Source: Euprymna scolopes (Eukaryota > Mollusca > Cephalopoda > Sepiida > Sepiolidae). From it: DNA of 64,000 bases. The stretch is taken from assembly GCA_024364805.1 (NCBI GenBank), contig CM044495.1, forward strand, positions 46,611,230 through 46,675,229, in the 5' to 3' direction. The position numbers were made by a program, and so were the translations under genes. Below are positions 23,518 to 35,398 of this stretch, piece after piece. The notes under the pieces were generated by a model that saw nothing but the letters and a program-made list of their open reading frames with translations, was not told the origin of the DNA and made no database searches. Position 1 is the stretch's first letter; each line of letters starts with the position of its first letter.

Positions 23518-23601
23518 AAGCAGAACCAAAATCTATTGGTCTCTTCATATGGCCGAATGCTTAAGGTTGTATGCATCGACCGAAATTTCTTGGTTCTGCT
23601 T
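23518..23601. repeat. Fold-back repeat with 12 bp perfect arms
   Basis: AAGCAGAACCAA and TTGGTTCTGCTT are exact inverted copies 84 bases end to end. The enclosed segment has TTGGTCTCTTCATATGGCCG. It could be a small MITE or a structured-RNA remnant. Confidence 0.55.
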
Positions 23602-25937
23602 TAGTTCTGTGTTCGTGTTCTCATATTTATGAGTCGGTTGCTATATGTATCCATTATTCCATATACTAATTTTCCATTTTTTTTCTGTAATTTACATTTC
23701 ATATTTTAAACTTCCTCATATTGAATTTTATCATACCAATCAATTTCGTGCCATAACATTTGTCAATGACTAAACTTTGCCTTTGAACTGAGGCTTACCC
23801 ATTATCTGGTTTTAAAACAAATGCTAGTGACTACTTCCGGCAGTCCATTATGTTGATCTTATTTTAAGATGCTGGTACTTACCATAAAATTGGCAGCTAG
23901 ATGCCAATATTTTCAATGAAAACCTTTAAACCAGATACCCGTGAAGATTTCAGTACATAGGCAAAATTAAAAGTCATTAATAAGTGCCACGGAACGAGAG
24001 AGATGTGTATAATCTAATCCAATATGCAAATCCATTATTAAAAAAATATATTTCGTTATCGGGGAAGGGGAAAATTAAAAGAAATGACCAAATTGTCTAA
24101 AGGGTCTAGTGTTCACTTAATACATTGAAGACAATAAGATCTTGTTATTTCACATTATTATCAATGATACATTTTAAGCAACTTGTGATTACATATATAC
24201 AGAAAATTACTGTTTCAAAATATATCAAATAACCATAATACTAGCGTGTAAATGTAAAGTATGTTTCAAGTCGGAATATCATGGCACGTCTGTGCGGTAA
24301 GGGTAGGAGGGAAGTATAAGTGTGTTCACCTTTTTAATTTGAAGAACGCTTTGAAGTTTACTTCATTTTTTATTCTTCACACCAGCCTGATCATATCGAA
24401 ATATGTTGTGGTTTGAAACATCTATAGCAAAATATCTTATTCTAATATGTATAAACTATTTTATTTAAATACTATATGTTTGCCGAGGTTAAGTGGGTTT
24501 CATCAGCCTGATTATCCTAGATTTAGAGTGATCAATCTTTCTATGGTGACCAAATGGATTTCAAAGTCATTTGGTATCTTAAGTTTTTCGATTTCGTTTG
24601 GAATGGATTTTAACGATTTAAATTTCTGTTCCCACAGAATGACTACCGTCAAACTCCACCAGCTGACATGTTCTTAAACTTGACTTCGAAAATTTCTCCG
24701 ACGACCAGACGGATTTTACCTAGGATAACTAAATTCATGGAATCTGGGTATTGCCAACATACACTGTAAAAACATTGCAATATTTAAATAAAATAATTTA
24801 TATTAACTCTTGCAGAAGCTATGATCGAGCAATTTATTTCTTGGCAACTAACCTGTAATATATTATATATATATATATATGGCATGAGAGCGTGAAAACA
24901 TGAATAATATAACTAAAATAACATGGTTGATGATAATAATTGCAGAATAATTGTATACGAAATATGTTTGAAGGACACGAACCGATCTTGGCCAAGTATA
25001 AATGGCAAAATAGAATTAAGTATGCACCGTGTGATAGATTGTGGAGTAGGGACTGTCTGTATTTTAAATATTAGATAATATTATGAATCGATGATATGAA
25101 AAAACATGCCTTAACTTAGTGCTCTAAGAAATGAAATCGCACTAACTTATATAAAAGGGTAATACCTTTATATCGTGAAATATTTTAGATTGTTACACAC
25201 ACAGGCATATATATAATATATATAAGGCAGTATTTATACATTTGAATAAACTATTGCGATTTTAAATGTACATTAATATATTTCTGAAATATTACCAATA
25301 TATATCGACTAAACGCTTCTATCAAATTATATCTTTTCCTGAAAGTATAACTTGTTTCAATAACAGATAAAACCCGAAATAGTTTCACTTTCAAACGCGA
25401 ACTTGATACTACGTGCTAATCAGATTACAATGGATACGGATCAAATAAAATTTGTAAAAAATGTCCTCCATTCTACTTAATGAAGACAATTATCTAAAGA
25501 TATCATTGGTACATACATAAATATCTACTAACTTTTGCATATTTGTTTGATTTTCAAACGTGCATGAATACGGATTTCATCCAGACAAATGTCTTCCAGT
25601 CGTTCTGTACAAGGGTTTGTCAGGACAACCTGACAAGTAAACCCTGATAAAACATTAATATTCAATATTACTATGTAATATTTACACTGGTTTATACGAA
25701 GCTATACCAAATTGGTTTACACGAGGAATAGTGCAACTTCTCGTATTGATTTTACCTCTAGTAACAGCACAGCTAAATACTCCATGATAACTGAGATTTA
25801 ATAAATCAAGAAATAACTACAAAAATGATAAACTATAACATAGTTTTAATTTCAGTACATTTCATCATCAATTAACTATTTAACTATATATATTATTGTT
25901 GTACAGTTATATATATATATATATATATATATATTTA

Positions 25938-25973
<36 letters not shown>

Positions 25974-27129
25974 TCCAACGGCAGAAAAAATGTATATTTG
26001 AAAGAGTGTTGCCATCAACAATTGAAGGTTTTTCAGATCTAAAAAAAATTTTTAATAAAATATTTTAAAATAAAGTATCTGAAGAAAGTTGAACAAGGCT
26101 TGAGTTTTACGGGTACACATTAGTTGGGGTGTAAGATGAGTGGGAACTCTTTATACCATGGTATTTCTAAACCTAATGCTTCTCATCAGAAGATGAGAAA
26201 ATATGCTAGGTAACATAATAAGGATGCGATCTCAATTGGTGTTGACCCTTATTGAATAAATGAATAAATCTCTCTATATTACAATATAGTTTTATCTCGT
26301 CGTTTTCTTTCTTTACTTATCGGAATAATGCAAAGCGTAACAAACAAGTTTCCTATTATTAAGAAATTGATCTTACGCTCTTTCTTATAAATCCTTCGTT
26401 TATATATAATATGAAAACTGGAAAGTGTTTCTATGTTGATCTATGATTCGTATATATCGTTGAAAGACTTTCTCAGCATGATTCATTTGAAGAAAAACGT
26501 TGCAGTTATAAAAAATGCAAAAACTAATATATCTTCCACTACATAGACGTACCGCATATTTTATTTTATATTTATATTAACAAGAAGTGGAAAGGTCCAA
26601 AATTTTTCCGGAATGTTGGGGAAAATACTAGACTGGTTCTAAATTTACATTTTTTTTGTTTACTATTATTTTGCTGCTTAATTTAATTATATTCTTTTAT
26701 TGTGTTAGAGTTTATCATGAGTTCTGATTGACGCAGTCTTCAGCGAGATTTATTATACAAGCTAGATTCGTTAAATTCATTTTCAATGTTAAATAACTAT
26801 ACATGCTTTAACATAAAAGAGAATAGTGCATTTAAGGAATTTCACCAGTATATATTTGATGGAACTTATTGCATAGAACAATATATATATATTATATTCC
26901 TGCGGTAAATGTGAGGGTTTTGATCAATAAAGACGGAACGTTGATGAACAAAAATAAAACAAAATTTATATTTTTTTTTTGTTACACTGAATAATTAATT
27001 TAATAACTGAAGTTATATATATTAATCCTACGTACTCAAATGTGGTTATTCATCTTAATTTAGTATTAAATTATACTTACAGTATTTTCGATATTAGAAT
27101 GTTTTATCAATAATTAATGTATATTGTTG
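23602..27129. other. Long AT-rich noncoding stretch
   Basis: It contains (TA)n tracts at 24859-24880, 25911-25932 and 25937-25968, and otherwise nothing I could identify. The 76-codon frame at 24447-24677 has a Phe/Ser-rich translation without a recognised domain. Confidence 0.35.
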
Positions 27130-27240
27130 ACAAAACGATTCTCATTGGTTCACTGGAGTTAAGCGATCTTAAGATTAGTTAGTGTAAGTTGAGTGAACAT
27201 TTTAAAGCACCAGGAATTGTACGTTGGATGATTGTGACAA
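27130..27240 (+). repeat. Probable 5S-headed SINE, strongly decayed
   Basis: CACTGGAGTTAAGCGATCTT and AGTTAGTGTAAGTTGAGTGA match the 5S A-box to C-box segment in spacing but with many changes. ATTTTAAAGCACCAGGAATT follows. The 29-base poly-T at 27252 lies just downstream. Confidence 0.4.
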
Positions 27241-27251
27241 AACCGTGAATG

Positions 27252-27280
<29 letters not shown>
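27252..27280. repeat. Poly-T tract, 29 bases
   Basis: Uninterrupted T run. It may be a retroposon tail of a minus-strand insertion, but the flank (27281-27360, less AT-rich) was not matched to a family. Confidence 0.9.
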
Positions 27281-27282
<2 letters not shown>

Positions 27283-27769
27283 CAGGTATGATCTGCTAAA
27301 TCCACAAACGAAACGAAGCCCTGGTCAGGTGTTGTTTTTGAGCCTGTGGTGAAGCTCTCTGCAATATTTCCATAGATAGATTGATGGAATATATTAATGG
27401 TGTGTTTAGTCGGCGATTCAGTGGGCTTATTTTCTTAGAGTTTTGAGTAAACTTATAACTATTTTGTTTTTATCCTTATAAGACATGGTTACAAATCAAC
27501 TTAATTATTTTTTAAAAATAAAACTTCTTCAGATTTTTAGGAAGACGAATAAACAAGAATTACTACAGTATATTTAACATTTCTATGACTAATGCATACC
27601 AGGTAGCCTTCTTTCCACTGAAACAAAATGGAACGTAATTCAGAGAGTTGGGTAAGCTCCTAATTTTGAGGGTAACATTAGGAGTCTTATAATGTAGAGG
27701 AAGTCTACCTCCCCCAAAAAAGGGGATATTCATGATTGAAACAAAAATAAAAAAAAACTTTTCTCAGTC

Positions 27770-27945
27770 TGTAATGCCTTTGACAACAGAATTTTTTTTA
27801 TTGTTTTACTTTCGAGTATATATATCTGACACAGACAACCGAGAACCACATCACTCTATATAAAAGCATTTAAGATATCAACGGATATACACTCGAGCGT
27901 CAAAACAATGAAAAAAATAGGCTGTTGTCCTAGTCCTAGTAATGA
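27770..27945. mobile_element. CTCGAG-type MITE, copy 2
   Basis: TTGTTTTACTTTCGAGTATA at the left and ACTCGAGCGTCAAAACAATG at the right are the two terminal repeats, in inverted orientation. The centre GAACCACATCACTCTATATA matches copy 1. The outer arms TTTGACAACAG and CTGTTGTC also pair. Copy 1 and this copy share orientation. Confidence 0.7.
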
Positions 27946-28850
27946 CCTTTCTTTCACTGACTAAAAGTACAAAACAGATGCAGCATCAGAATAGGTGCTA
28001 CACATTGCTTTAAGCCAAAAATCTCTAAGGAGACAATCTAATTGATGCAATAATTTGTCCGTATTCTCTAATAAGTGCCCCTCTCCTCTAAATGCTAATA
28101 CTCTGCCTCGTCAATGGTATCCATTGTTTCTTGCACTCAATTAAATAAAAACTTCCTACCATACAACAATAGTTTTAATAATAGCAAAAAGATCAAACCA
28201 CTATTATGTGGTAATGCGTGTTCATTAATTACATGATTGGGAGGGTTTACATCTTCGGCTGAGCCAAACTATACTTTATCCCAATAAAAAAGGGTACAGT
28301 CGTCTTTGAAATGTAAGCATTCGAGTTAAAGAGGTATATTTCCAATAGTTTATGATAACTACATATAATCGCCTAAAGATCTGTTGATCATTTTTCTATG
28401 TACACAAGGATGTATTGTAACATTAATTTTATTTGAAAATTTTGGACTACAATTCTCATTTGGGTTGTTTTTAAAATGTTTCAAGTGGTGTAACGTCTGA
28501 GCTTCCAGTGCATCAAAAACTTTGTAAAACTTGGGAACGTATGAAAGAAAATTCAATTGAATCTTTTATTTCATCTATGAATGTAGATTCATTTTCGTTT
28601 TATCAATCATTAGCACTTGTATAAGGATTGAACCTTCGACTTTTGGAAGAATTTTACTTAAAACTGATTGTCAAGTGAAGTCTTTATTGCCCATGGGGTC
28701 ATGTAGGTTCCAGGGTTCAACATAAATAAAGATTTTTAATTTGAAAGGATGCACCTGAAGTTACAGAAATCGTTGTAAAAATAGCAATTAAGCCAAGAAT
28801 AGTTGTTCGATTAATCCAAATAATATAAATTATCAATTCGATCTAAAAAA

Positions 28851-28907
28851 AAATAAAATTAGTTGGAGTTTTTTTAGCATTTGCTAAAAATACAACTAAT
28901 TTTATTT
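28851..28907. repeat. Inverted repeat, 15 bp perfect arms
   Basis: AAATAAAATTAGTTG pairs exactly with CAACTAATTTTATTT. Within the 27-base spacer, AGCATTTGCT can add a small inner stem. Confidence 0.75.
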
Positions 28908-29264
28908 ATTCCTATTTATTTTCGTTAAAGAGAAAACTTTGATGAACATATACAAATTCATAAAATAAGAATGGTAGGCTTGCCTTTTTTTACTTGGACT
29001 ATTATATTCGAGCTCTTCAATTTTCTATTTAGAGTAAAAAGACAAGACAATATCCTCATAAACACCATTTTGATGTGGAATGAAACTATACTAAATTCGG
29101 AAAGGGGTGATTTACTAGGACAAATGAAAAATCAATTGTTTTTATAATAGATTAAAAAAGTATGTTCTAAAAGTTTTAACACTGGTCAATTCCTTTTATC
29201 TCTTCTAGTTGCATTTATTTGGAATTAATGTTTGGTACTCTAAAGATTTAATCGGTCCATTCGC

Positions 29265-29480
29265 CGTAGTAATAAGAGGGTTGGCTACTGAGCGAGGTCT
29301 GGGGTTTAATCTTAGATTGAATCATACTACAGACTAAAAAAAAATGGTACTTGACGGCCATAAATACTCAGATGAGGATTAAGGGTAATGGGATAATTCT
29401 GGGAATGGAATGGTGCCCACCTCTAGACATCGATATAGCAGCTCGTGAGAAAGGGAGGTTTTATATCGCCTTGGACTATA
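29265..29480 (+). repeat. Possible tRNA-related SINE
   Basis: GGTTGGCTACTGAGCG could be a decayed A-box, and GGGGTTTAATCTTAG about 20 bases later a decayed B-box. A less AT-rich body follows (ACTCAGATGAGGATTAAGGG, CTGGGAATGGAATGGTGCCC). There is no second copy in the window to confirm it. Confidence 0.3.
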
Positions 29481-31762
29481 GTTGACCATTTATCATAGCA
29501 ACTTGAGTCTGAAAGCATAGAAATTGGAAGCTATTTTGAAGAGAAGCGGCTTTTCTTTAATTACTACATTTGGTTCTTATTTTTCCAAAACCAAACAAGA
29601 TACATTTTTGACAAAATTCATAGACAGCATTCTTACTTAACTAATTTTGGCAACAAACGAGCTGATTATATTCGTCGCAAATTTACTTTTAAATAAAAGC
29701 TGAAATAAAATAGATGCGATAACCTAACCTTTCGTGTCATGTTTATTGAAATAGCAGCTGTTCAGGCCAATGGTGCGATTTTTCATGCCTACCTACACAT
29801 GTTCCATCTTTTCCAGCTTTTTCTCACTTTGTGTTTGATTATTTGATATATTTCTTCAGTAATCTCTCAACATTAAAAACAAATAATTTAGGAAAAGTAC
29901 CTTTTTCATAAAATCTTTAACACGTAAACAGTAACCATTGTTTCCTGTATTTAATGTAGAGATAGATAAATGAACAAAAAATATAAGGAACAGGCAAGAT
30001 ATCGACGAATGTTGCTTAACCATTGATAAATTCAAGAACAAAAGAGAAAAAAACACATTCGGAGATGAATGAAATTCTAGAATCGGCTGTAAATGAAGAT
30101 ATTCATGAAACAAAAGAATAATTAAAAAAACTTGCAAAATTTGCTGGAACAAAAAAAAATTGGAAGTATAAATGAATAATGAACCCGAGGAAATTCTTTC
30201 ATTCAATATGTAAAGATTCAGGGGACAAGCGTTCTGAAAGAATATGAATTGAAATTTCCTCAAAGAAAAAAAAAATAATGATTTCATTAACTCTTTGCTT
30301 TATGATTGAACTAGGAAAATATCCGACTCTCGACGAGCATAAGCAATAATTCAAGCATTAATTTTAAATGTTATTTTTCTTTGGGGAGTATGATACACTT
30401 TCAGTGGTACGTCCCTAAATGGAAATGTTTATAAAAAATGTAGTAATATGACCATATTACTTACGCTGTTTCCTAGATTACAGATTCTATAATTCATAAT
30501 AAGTTAAATAGCATATAGTAATGTTTAAAAAAAACATAATGGTGCCTTTGCATTTACTGGCCTGCGATTTCCAGGCAGTTGGCCCTGGCTTGCTCGGCAG
30601 CTGCCAGATATAACAAGAAAAGGTTGGCCAAGTGTTCCCCAATTTTTAACGAATGCGCTGTCTGTGTCTAGCTAATACGAATCTATGAAAGCTAACGTTT
30701 TGGGTTTTTTTTTTTTTGTAATTTATTTAAATTTATAAACAATAATTGTAATCTTGCAGCTTAAGGTTAGGTTAGATGCATGTTTTCTTCTGCTTACGAT
30801 GATAAATAAAATTTTAAACATGGAAATATAATAATTTTCTCGTAAGGTTTTAGCGTTTCGCAATCAGCCACTTCTATTTATTCAAGTCAGCGGCCGAGCA
30901 AAACCGAGAAACTTCACGGAAACAACTGGTCAGTAAATGCAAAGTACCAATGTGCAAACTTTACTCACCCAGTTTCTTCGAATATACATTCCATAATTCA
31001 TAATAAATTCAATAATAAATGATAAAGTCTACAAAAAAATAATAATGCTCCCACGTTACTCACCCTGTTGCTTAAAATACATACCTTATAATTCATAGGT
31101 TCAATAATTTACTTTTTTAATAAGCAGCACATACATATTATTGTCGCTCACGCGCATGCGCCAACCCATTTAAAATATTTGATGTAGAACATTTTTTCCA
31201 TTATTATTTTTTTTTTTTTTTTAATATTTACCTTTCTTTAAGATTTAAAGAGTGCAGCCATGTAAACGCTCATCGGTCCTCAAAAATCGTTTTAAGTTAT
31301 AGAAGAGAATACTTTTCTATCTAATTCACCAGATTGCTGAGAATATATATTCCAAAATCCCTAATGATCGAACCACAAAATTATTTTAAAGTTAAAAAAT
31401 ATATTTGTTTGTAAATATTAAAATATATGTCCATGTTACTCACTGCGTTTCTTATATATATATCATACTAAATGTTGGAGTAGATGGTCTAACATATATG
31501 TGTGACCTTGTTTATTTGTCTGAGGCATGATCTTTAAAAATTGAAAGACGAGTTTGGTAGTCTACAGATATGTAGAGGATTTGGACCTATGAAATGAATT
31601 CGATTTGATTTTTAACCTGAAAAACTAGATTCTAAGAGGTCAAAATCGAAAAAATTGGAACTTGGCAGGCGTAAGTCGGCTTAAAGTGCTTCCGTATGCT
31701 TGTGCAAATAGACATCGCTTAAACAAAGCTATTTTTATCAGTTTTATATGTGCATGGACTTA

Positions 31763-31876
31763 GGTCAGAAAATAAATGGGCGGTTTCATTGATTTCGATG
31801 ACAATAAAAGTATTTGAAGCGTGGAACGTGTGTTGATCCTCATTCAATCCCGGGCCACTGCTGGTCTCCTTGCTAG
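31763..31876 (+). mobile_element. Helitron-like family A, 3' end
   Basis: The 3' terminus GGTCTCCTTGCTAG|T is nearly identical to the one at 5391. Upstream boxes are GGGCGGTTTCATTGATTTCG, GATGACAATAAAAGTATTTG and CATTCAATCCCGGGCCACTG. The extent further left is unclear; 31540-31720 may belong to it. Confidence 0.55.
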
Positions 31877-32179
31877 TATTATAATATATTAAAAAATAGA
31901 GATTAATGTTTTGAACTGAAAATATAGTTAATAAATATATTTTTATGTTTTTTGTTATTGATATTTTTGTTTTGCATTGAAATTACAATTCACCCCAATA
32001 GTAAAGTCAAATGAAAATGTTAAAATAATAAAATTCAATTTTGTAAAATTTTTTCAGAATAATTCTATTATATTAATATAATCCATGTTCGATTTTATGG
32101 AAACGTATATAAAAACATAGTTTGCAATCCATAACACATTCCGATGAAACAGCAGAGGACCAATAAAAATGTGCTGGTA

Positions 32180-32626
32180 CAGGGTGACCCCCCACCCCGA
32201 AAAAAAAAACAGAGGACATTCAATTGTTTTTCTGGGCATNNNNNNNNNNNNNNNNNNNNNNNNNNNNNNNNNNNNNNNNNNNNNNNNNNNNNNNNNNNNN
32301 NNNNNNNNNNNNNNNNNNNNNNNNNNNNNNNNNNNNNNNNNNNNNNNNNNNNNNNNNNNNNNNNNNNNNNNNNNNNNNNNNNNNNNNNNNNNNNNNNNNN
32401 NNNNNNNNNNNNNNNNNNNNNNNNNNNNNNNNNNNNNNNNNNNNNNNNNNNNNNNNNNNNNNNNNNNNNNNNNNNNNNNNNNNNNNNNNNNNNCAGAGTT
32501 AACGAACTTTTCTTTTCAATATGGCGTCGTAATTTTTAACGGTTAACAAACACATAAACTCTAATTGAATAAATATGCAACACACTCACGATTAGAGTTA
32601 GGGCCCGTTTTTGGGGGGTCACCCAG
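32180..32626. mobile_element. Mariner-like MITE, copy 3, interrupted by assembly gap
   Basis: It starts TA|CAGGGTGACCCCCC and ends GGGGGGTCACCCAG|TA, giving inverted ends and TA duplications. AGAGGACATTCAATTGTTTT matches the left half of copy 2, and TTAGAGTTAGGGCCCGTTTT matches its right half. The middle is undetermined (N), so the real length is unknown and it could be a larger relative. Open frames across the N run are meaningless. Confidence 0.75.
32240..32493. other. Assembly gap (254 N)
   Basis: All positions are N. It falls inside a repeated element, which suggests the assembler failed on repeat copies. Confidence 1.
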
Positions 32627-33285
32627 TATTTTCGACAGATTTGTGTTGCAACTAATCTCTATAGAGACAACGTGTAACGTGAGATTTTCTTGGTCAATCC
32701 ATAATAGTCCCCAAAGCTTGTTTGTGTTTTATGAGCTCCTCGTCATTCTTTCAAGGCTGTCAAATCCATCAACACATACAATGGAACAGATATTTGCATA
32801 TTGGTTTTGAAACAAATTTTATTCATATGGAAATAGAAATTAGTTAATAAATGAATTTTTCATTCAATTTATTCAACCATAGCTTATCTTATTGCTATTA
32901 TTTCCTATTTGTGTCTCGAATTATGTCTGCAAAAATATAAACTTTTCGAATTGAATTTGTGACAGATTTAATCTTATCTGTAGAGGAAAAGATAAGCCTT
33001 TAATTTTCGCAAACATGCATATATAAACACATTATATCGCGATGGATAAAATTATTTGCTTACTAGCTAAATTACTCGTGTTCGCCAGGTTTTCATCTTT
33101 TCTTGAATTGCTTAGCCAAATTTAAAAGTTAAGTACATCTATTAGATATTTTGTTTTATCATGGAGTGGAAGACTATATACAGACCTGACCTACTGAACC
33201 TAATTTGTCCCTTTGCCTGGCCTGCTGGGCAAAATTGTGAAAAAAAATTAAACGCGTTAGTAACTTCTTGCCTTCTTCTCTACTG
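32627..33285. other. Noncoding stretch, nothing certain
   Basis: AT-rich. TTACTAGCTAAATTACTCG at 33060 could be a minus-strand Helitron end (CTAG|T), but without other support. No gene is recognised. Confidence 0.3.
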
Positions 33286-33455
33286 CTAGTACTCAGCCTT
33301 TGTGTGCCAGTCCGCCTAACAGGTGTAGCCCTCCTTGATGCACGGGGACTTTCTGCAGTGCGTGCACCCCAACCTTGTCTTCACCTTCTTTTGGGGGTTG
33401 TTTTTCTAAGATACTCCAGGATGCTGTCTGTTGTGGCTCAGGTGTCTCTCCATGC
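33286..33455 (-). pseudogene. piggyBac-type transposase C-terminal fragment
   Basis: Reading the minus strand ending at 33286, the translation runs MERHLSHNRQ, then (after an in-frame stop) NNPQKKVKTRLGCTHCRKSP, then CIKEGYTC, a stop, and ADWHTKAEY. A basic linker, a CxxC pair, spaced cysteines and a final WHTK resemble the cysteine-rich zinc-binding tail of piggyBac transposases, which ends in CF..YHT. The block is distinctly GC-richer than its surroundings, as coding relics here tend to be. Only the tail survives, with at least two internal stops, so it is dead. The match is from memory of the family pattern, and other zinc-binding tails are possible. Confidence 0.45.
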
Positions 33456-33924
33456 ACACAGCACAGATGTGGGCAGATGATGTGCTGCGATTGGGTAGCT
33501 ATTTTTAACTCCCTGACAACACAAAAAACATGTGGTCGGAAAAATACCGGTTTAGCGATAACTTGGTATATAGAATTTTCGGAAATTACCGGTATATCGG
33601 TAACTCGGTCTAGTAGGGTAAAATATGGAATAGCTTTATTTCGTTAGGTACAATAATAGTAGTTTACTTGTCAACCCGCTTGCCAGTTGTTGCTACCCAA
33701 CACGGACTTCTAAGTGTTCGCATGTCAATTCACAGCTTCAACTGACCCCACCCAGTTTCGCTCTCCTTAAATATACTTGAACTGTAGTCACGTTTTCGAG
33801 CCACTTTAATTTTTTTAATAAAAGAAATAGAGGAAAATCGCTGTAATGGGGGGGGGCGACCCTACCATTCGTAAAATACGCTTAAATATATTTTGATTTA
33901 TGAGGATGTCCTGTTTATTAGTAA

Positions 33925-34361
33925 CTGGTTAGAGGGCATCCGGCTTTGCCAGCTCATAAAATATGTTTACACATTTTTTTAATTTGTCCAGATATCGTAT
34001 ATATTATTATAAAGTCGCCATTTCAAAAGTCAAAAAAAAAAGGAGCTAAAATTGAAACCGAAAGTCAAACTGTAGCATTCAAAGCTGGTGACGTTACCAC
34101 TGTACCGACGTGACATGCATATGAACTGATTAAAAATAAACTAAGATGAATATAAAAAATATATCATGATTTGTTTTTTCAATTTTTACCCCTTAAAAAC
34201 TATTTTAACCGATCCATATAAGATCCATATAAGAACGGTCCATAAAAAACCCAATCATTGGAGGCCCCTAGCGCCGCTCGGCGACTTTTAGTTTTAGAAG
34301 AGATAGTGTGAGAATTTGGAGACAGGTAGACAGACAGACATATAACCTTTTATATATTAGA
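33925..34361 (-). mobile_element. Helitron-like ends, minus strand
   Basis: The 5' terminus on the minus strand is A|TCTAATATATAAAAGGTT followed by TGTCTGTCTGTCTACC, at 34361. Two candidate 3' ends lie to the left: CGCCGAGCGGCGCTAG at 34268 (perfect hairpin, next base G) and GCTGGCAAAGCCGGATGCCC with CCAGT at about 33927. The second would give an element of about 435 bases; the first, 94 bases. No protein is encoded. Confidence 0.45.
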
Positions 34362-34375
34362 TTACAGAACCAATT

Positions 34376-34731
34376 CTCTAAAAACCTGGCCTGGGTAACA
34401 TCAGGGAGAATGAAAATCAAAACATTTTTTGCTCCAGCTGCGTTTGCTACCGTTGGAGAAATAGATAAAAGTGGTTTGATTTTATAGCTGATTACTTTAC
34501 GCATGCGCAAACGAATAGAAATATTGGCAAGTTAAAATGGTCGTTTTGCATTTCGACTTAACGACGCGTTATTTATTCATCCAAAGATTTCACTCGTTGT
34601 AAACAATCCTTGGTTTATGATTACTATTTCCTGTTAATTTCAGTGTTATTTAATCGATAAACTCTTAAACAACTGGTCACATGTTTACACACAGACAGAA
34701 ACACATAAATACATGCACTTTTTTATATAGA
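34376..34731 (-). mobile_element. Helitron-like element, minus strand
   Basis: The minus-strand 5' end ATTCATCTATATAAAAAAGTG followed by GTTTCTGTCTGTGTG lies at about 34731. A decayed 3' hairpin CTGATGTTACCCAGG lies at 34389-34405. The interior has no coding potential, although the 80-codon frame at 34268-34510 crosses it. Confidence 0.4.
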
Positions 34732-35117
34732 TGAATTTATGATGATAATGATCATGATTGACATCGACTAGAAAATAACAAGAAAATTATTTTGTTTGCT
34801 ATAATGTTCTTGTGGCAGAAAACGTTAGAACTGAAATAGTTTTATTTTAATATTTATTCAATATTGAATATTTCTCAATTATATTTTAAATTTTACATTG
34901 ATATTCTCTCATTACGTTTACTTTAATAAGATTATTTTCTGTCTCTTTTTAATTTAAATGATAAAAATATGCAGTTCTGCGATCGGTTAAAAAGAAATGC
35001 TATAATGTTGCAGCGTTTGTTTCTATTATTATGAAATCGCAGTTTTCGATATATACTCATTTTATTTCCTATATATTCCCTTGGGGAGGAACGTATTTAC
35101 GGCATTAAAATTAACTT

Positions 35118-35121
<4 letters not shown>

Positions 35122-35167
<46 letters not shown>
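35122..35167. repeat. (TG)n microsatellite
   Basis: About 46 bases of alternating TG, directly left of the MITE at 35174. Confidence 0.95.
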
Positions 35168-35168
<1 letters not shown>

Positions 35169-35173
35169 TGTTA

Positions 35174-35358
35174 GTGCAGAGAGTGACCCGCGCTATTTTT
35201 TAAAATCGTATTTCCAAGTTTAATTAAAGTTTTGATGTTTTTTTTATTCAATTGTAAGGTTGACGTATAGAATAGGCACAAAACCCCTTCCCCTCCCCTT
35301 GTTAAGAATGGCTTTTAAATAATAACGTTATTATTTACGTCCGGATCACTCTCTGCAC
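35174..35358. mobile_element. MITE with GTGCAGAGAGTGA ends and TA duplication
   Basis: GTGCAGAGAGTGACCCG (35174-35190) and CGGATCACTCTCTGCAC (35342-35358) are inverted copies with one mismatch, each flanked by TA. The element is 185 bases long. Its interior CCTCCCCTTGTTAAGAATGG and AATAACGTTATTATTT are echoed at 57225-57285, which is likely a decayed second copy. It is Tc1/mariner-like by its TA duplication and encodes no protein. Confidence 0.75.
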
Positions 35359-35360
35359 TA

Positions 35361-35398
<38 letters not shown>

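Larger units (their letters stand above)
27946..31762. other. AT-rich noncoding with minor repeats
   Basis: A hairpin at 28851-28907 and a SINE-like block at 29265-29480 are annotated separately. The 143-codon minus frame at 29856-30287 is almost entirely Phe/Leu/Ser/Ile and looks like a by-product of A-rich plus-strand sequence. A GC-richer patch at 30550-30620 (CTGGCCTGCGATTTCCAGG) is unassigned. 31640-31720 resembles 53455-53530 (AACTTGGCAGGCRT, TTAAAGTGC). Confidence 0.35.

Noticed and set aside
29856-30287. Longest uninterrupted frame in the window (143 codons, minus strand)
   Set aside because: The translation is nearly all Phe, Leu, Ser and Ile, as expected from A-rich plus-strand DNA. 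There is no domain, splice site or similarity to suggest a gene.
32144-32546. Three frames of 92-131 codons across the N run
   Set aside because: Most codons are undetermined N and the rest is MITE sequence.
33060-33110. CTAG|T (minus strand) as a Helitron end
   Set aside because: The tetramer is common by chance, and no convincing hairpin or second family copy supports it.
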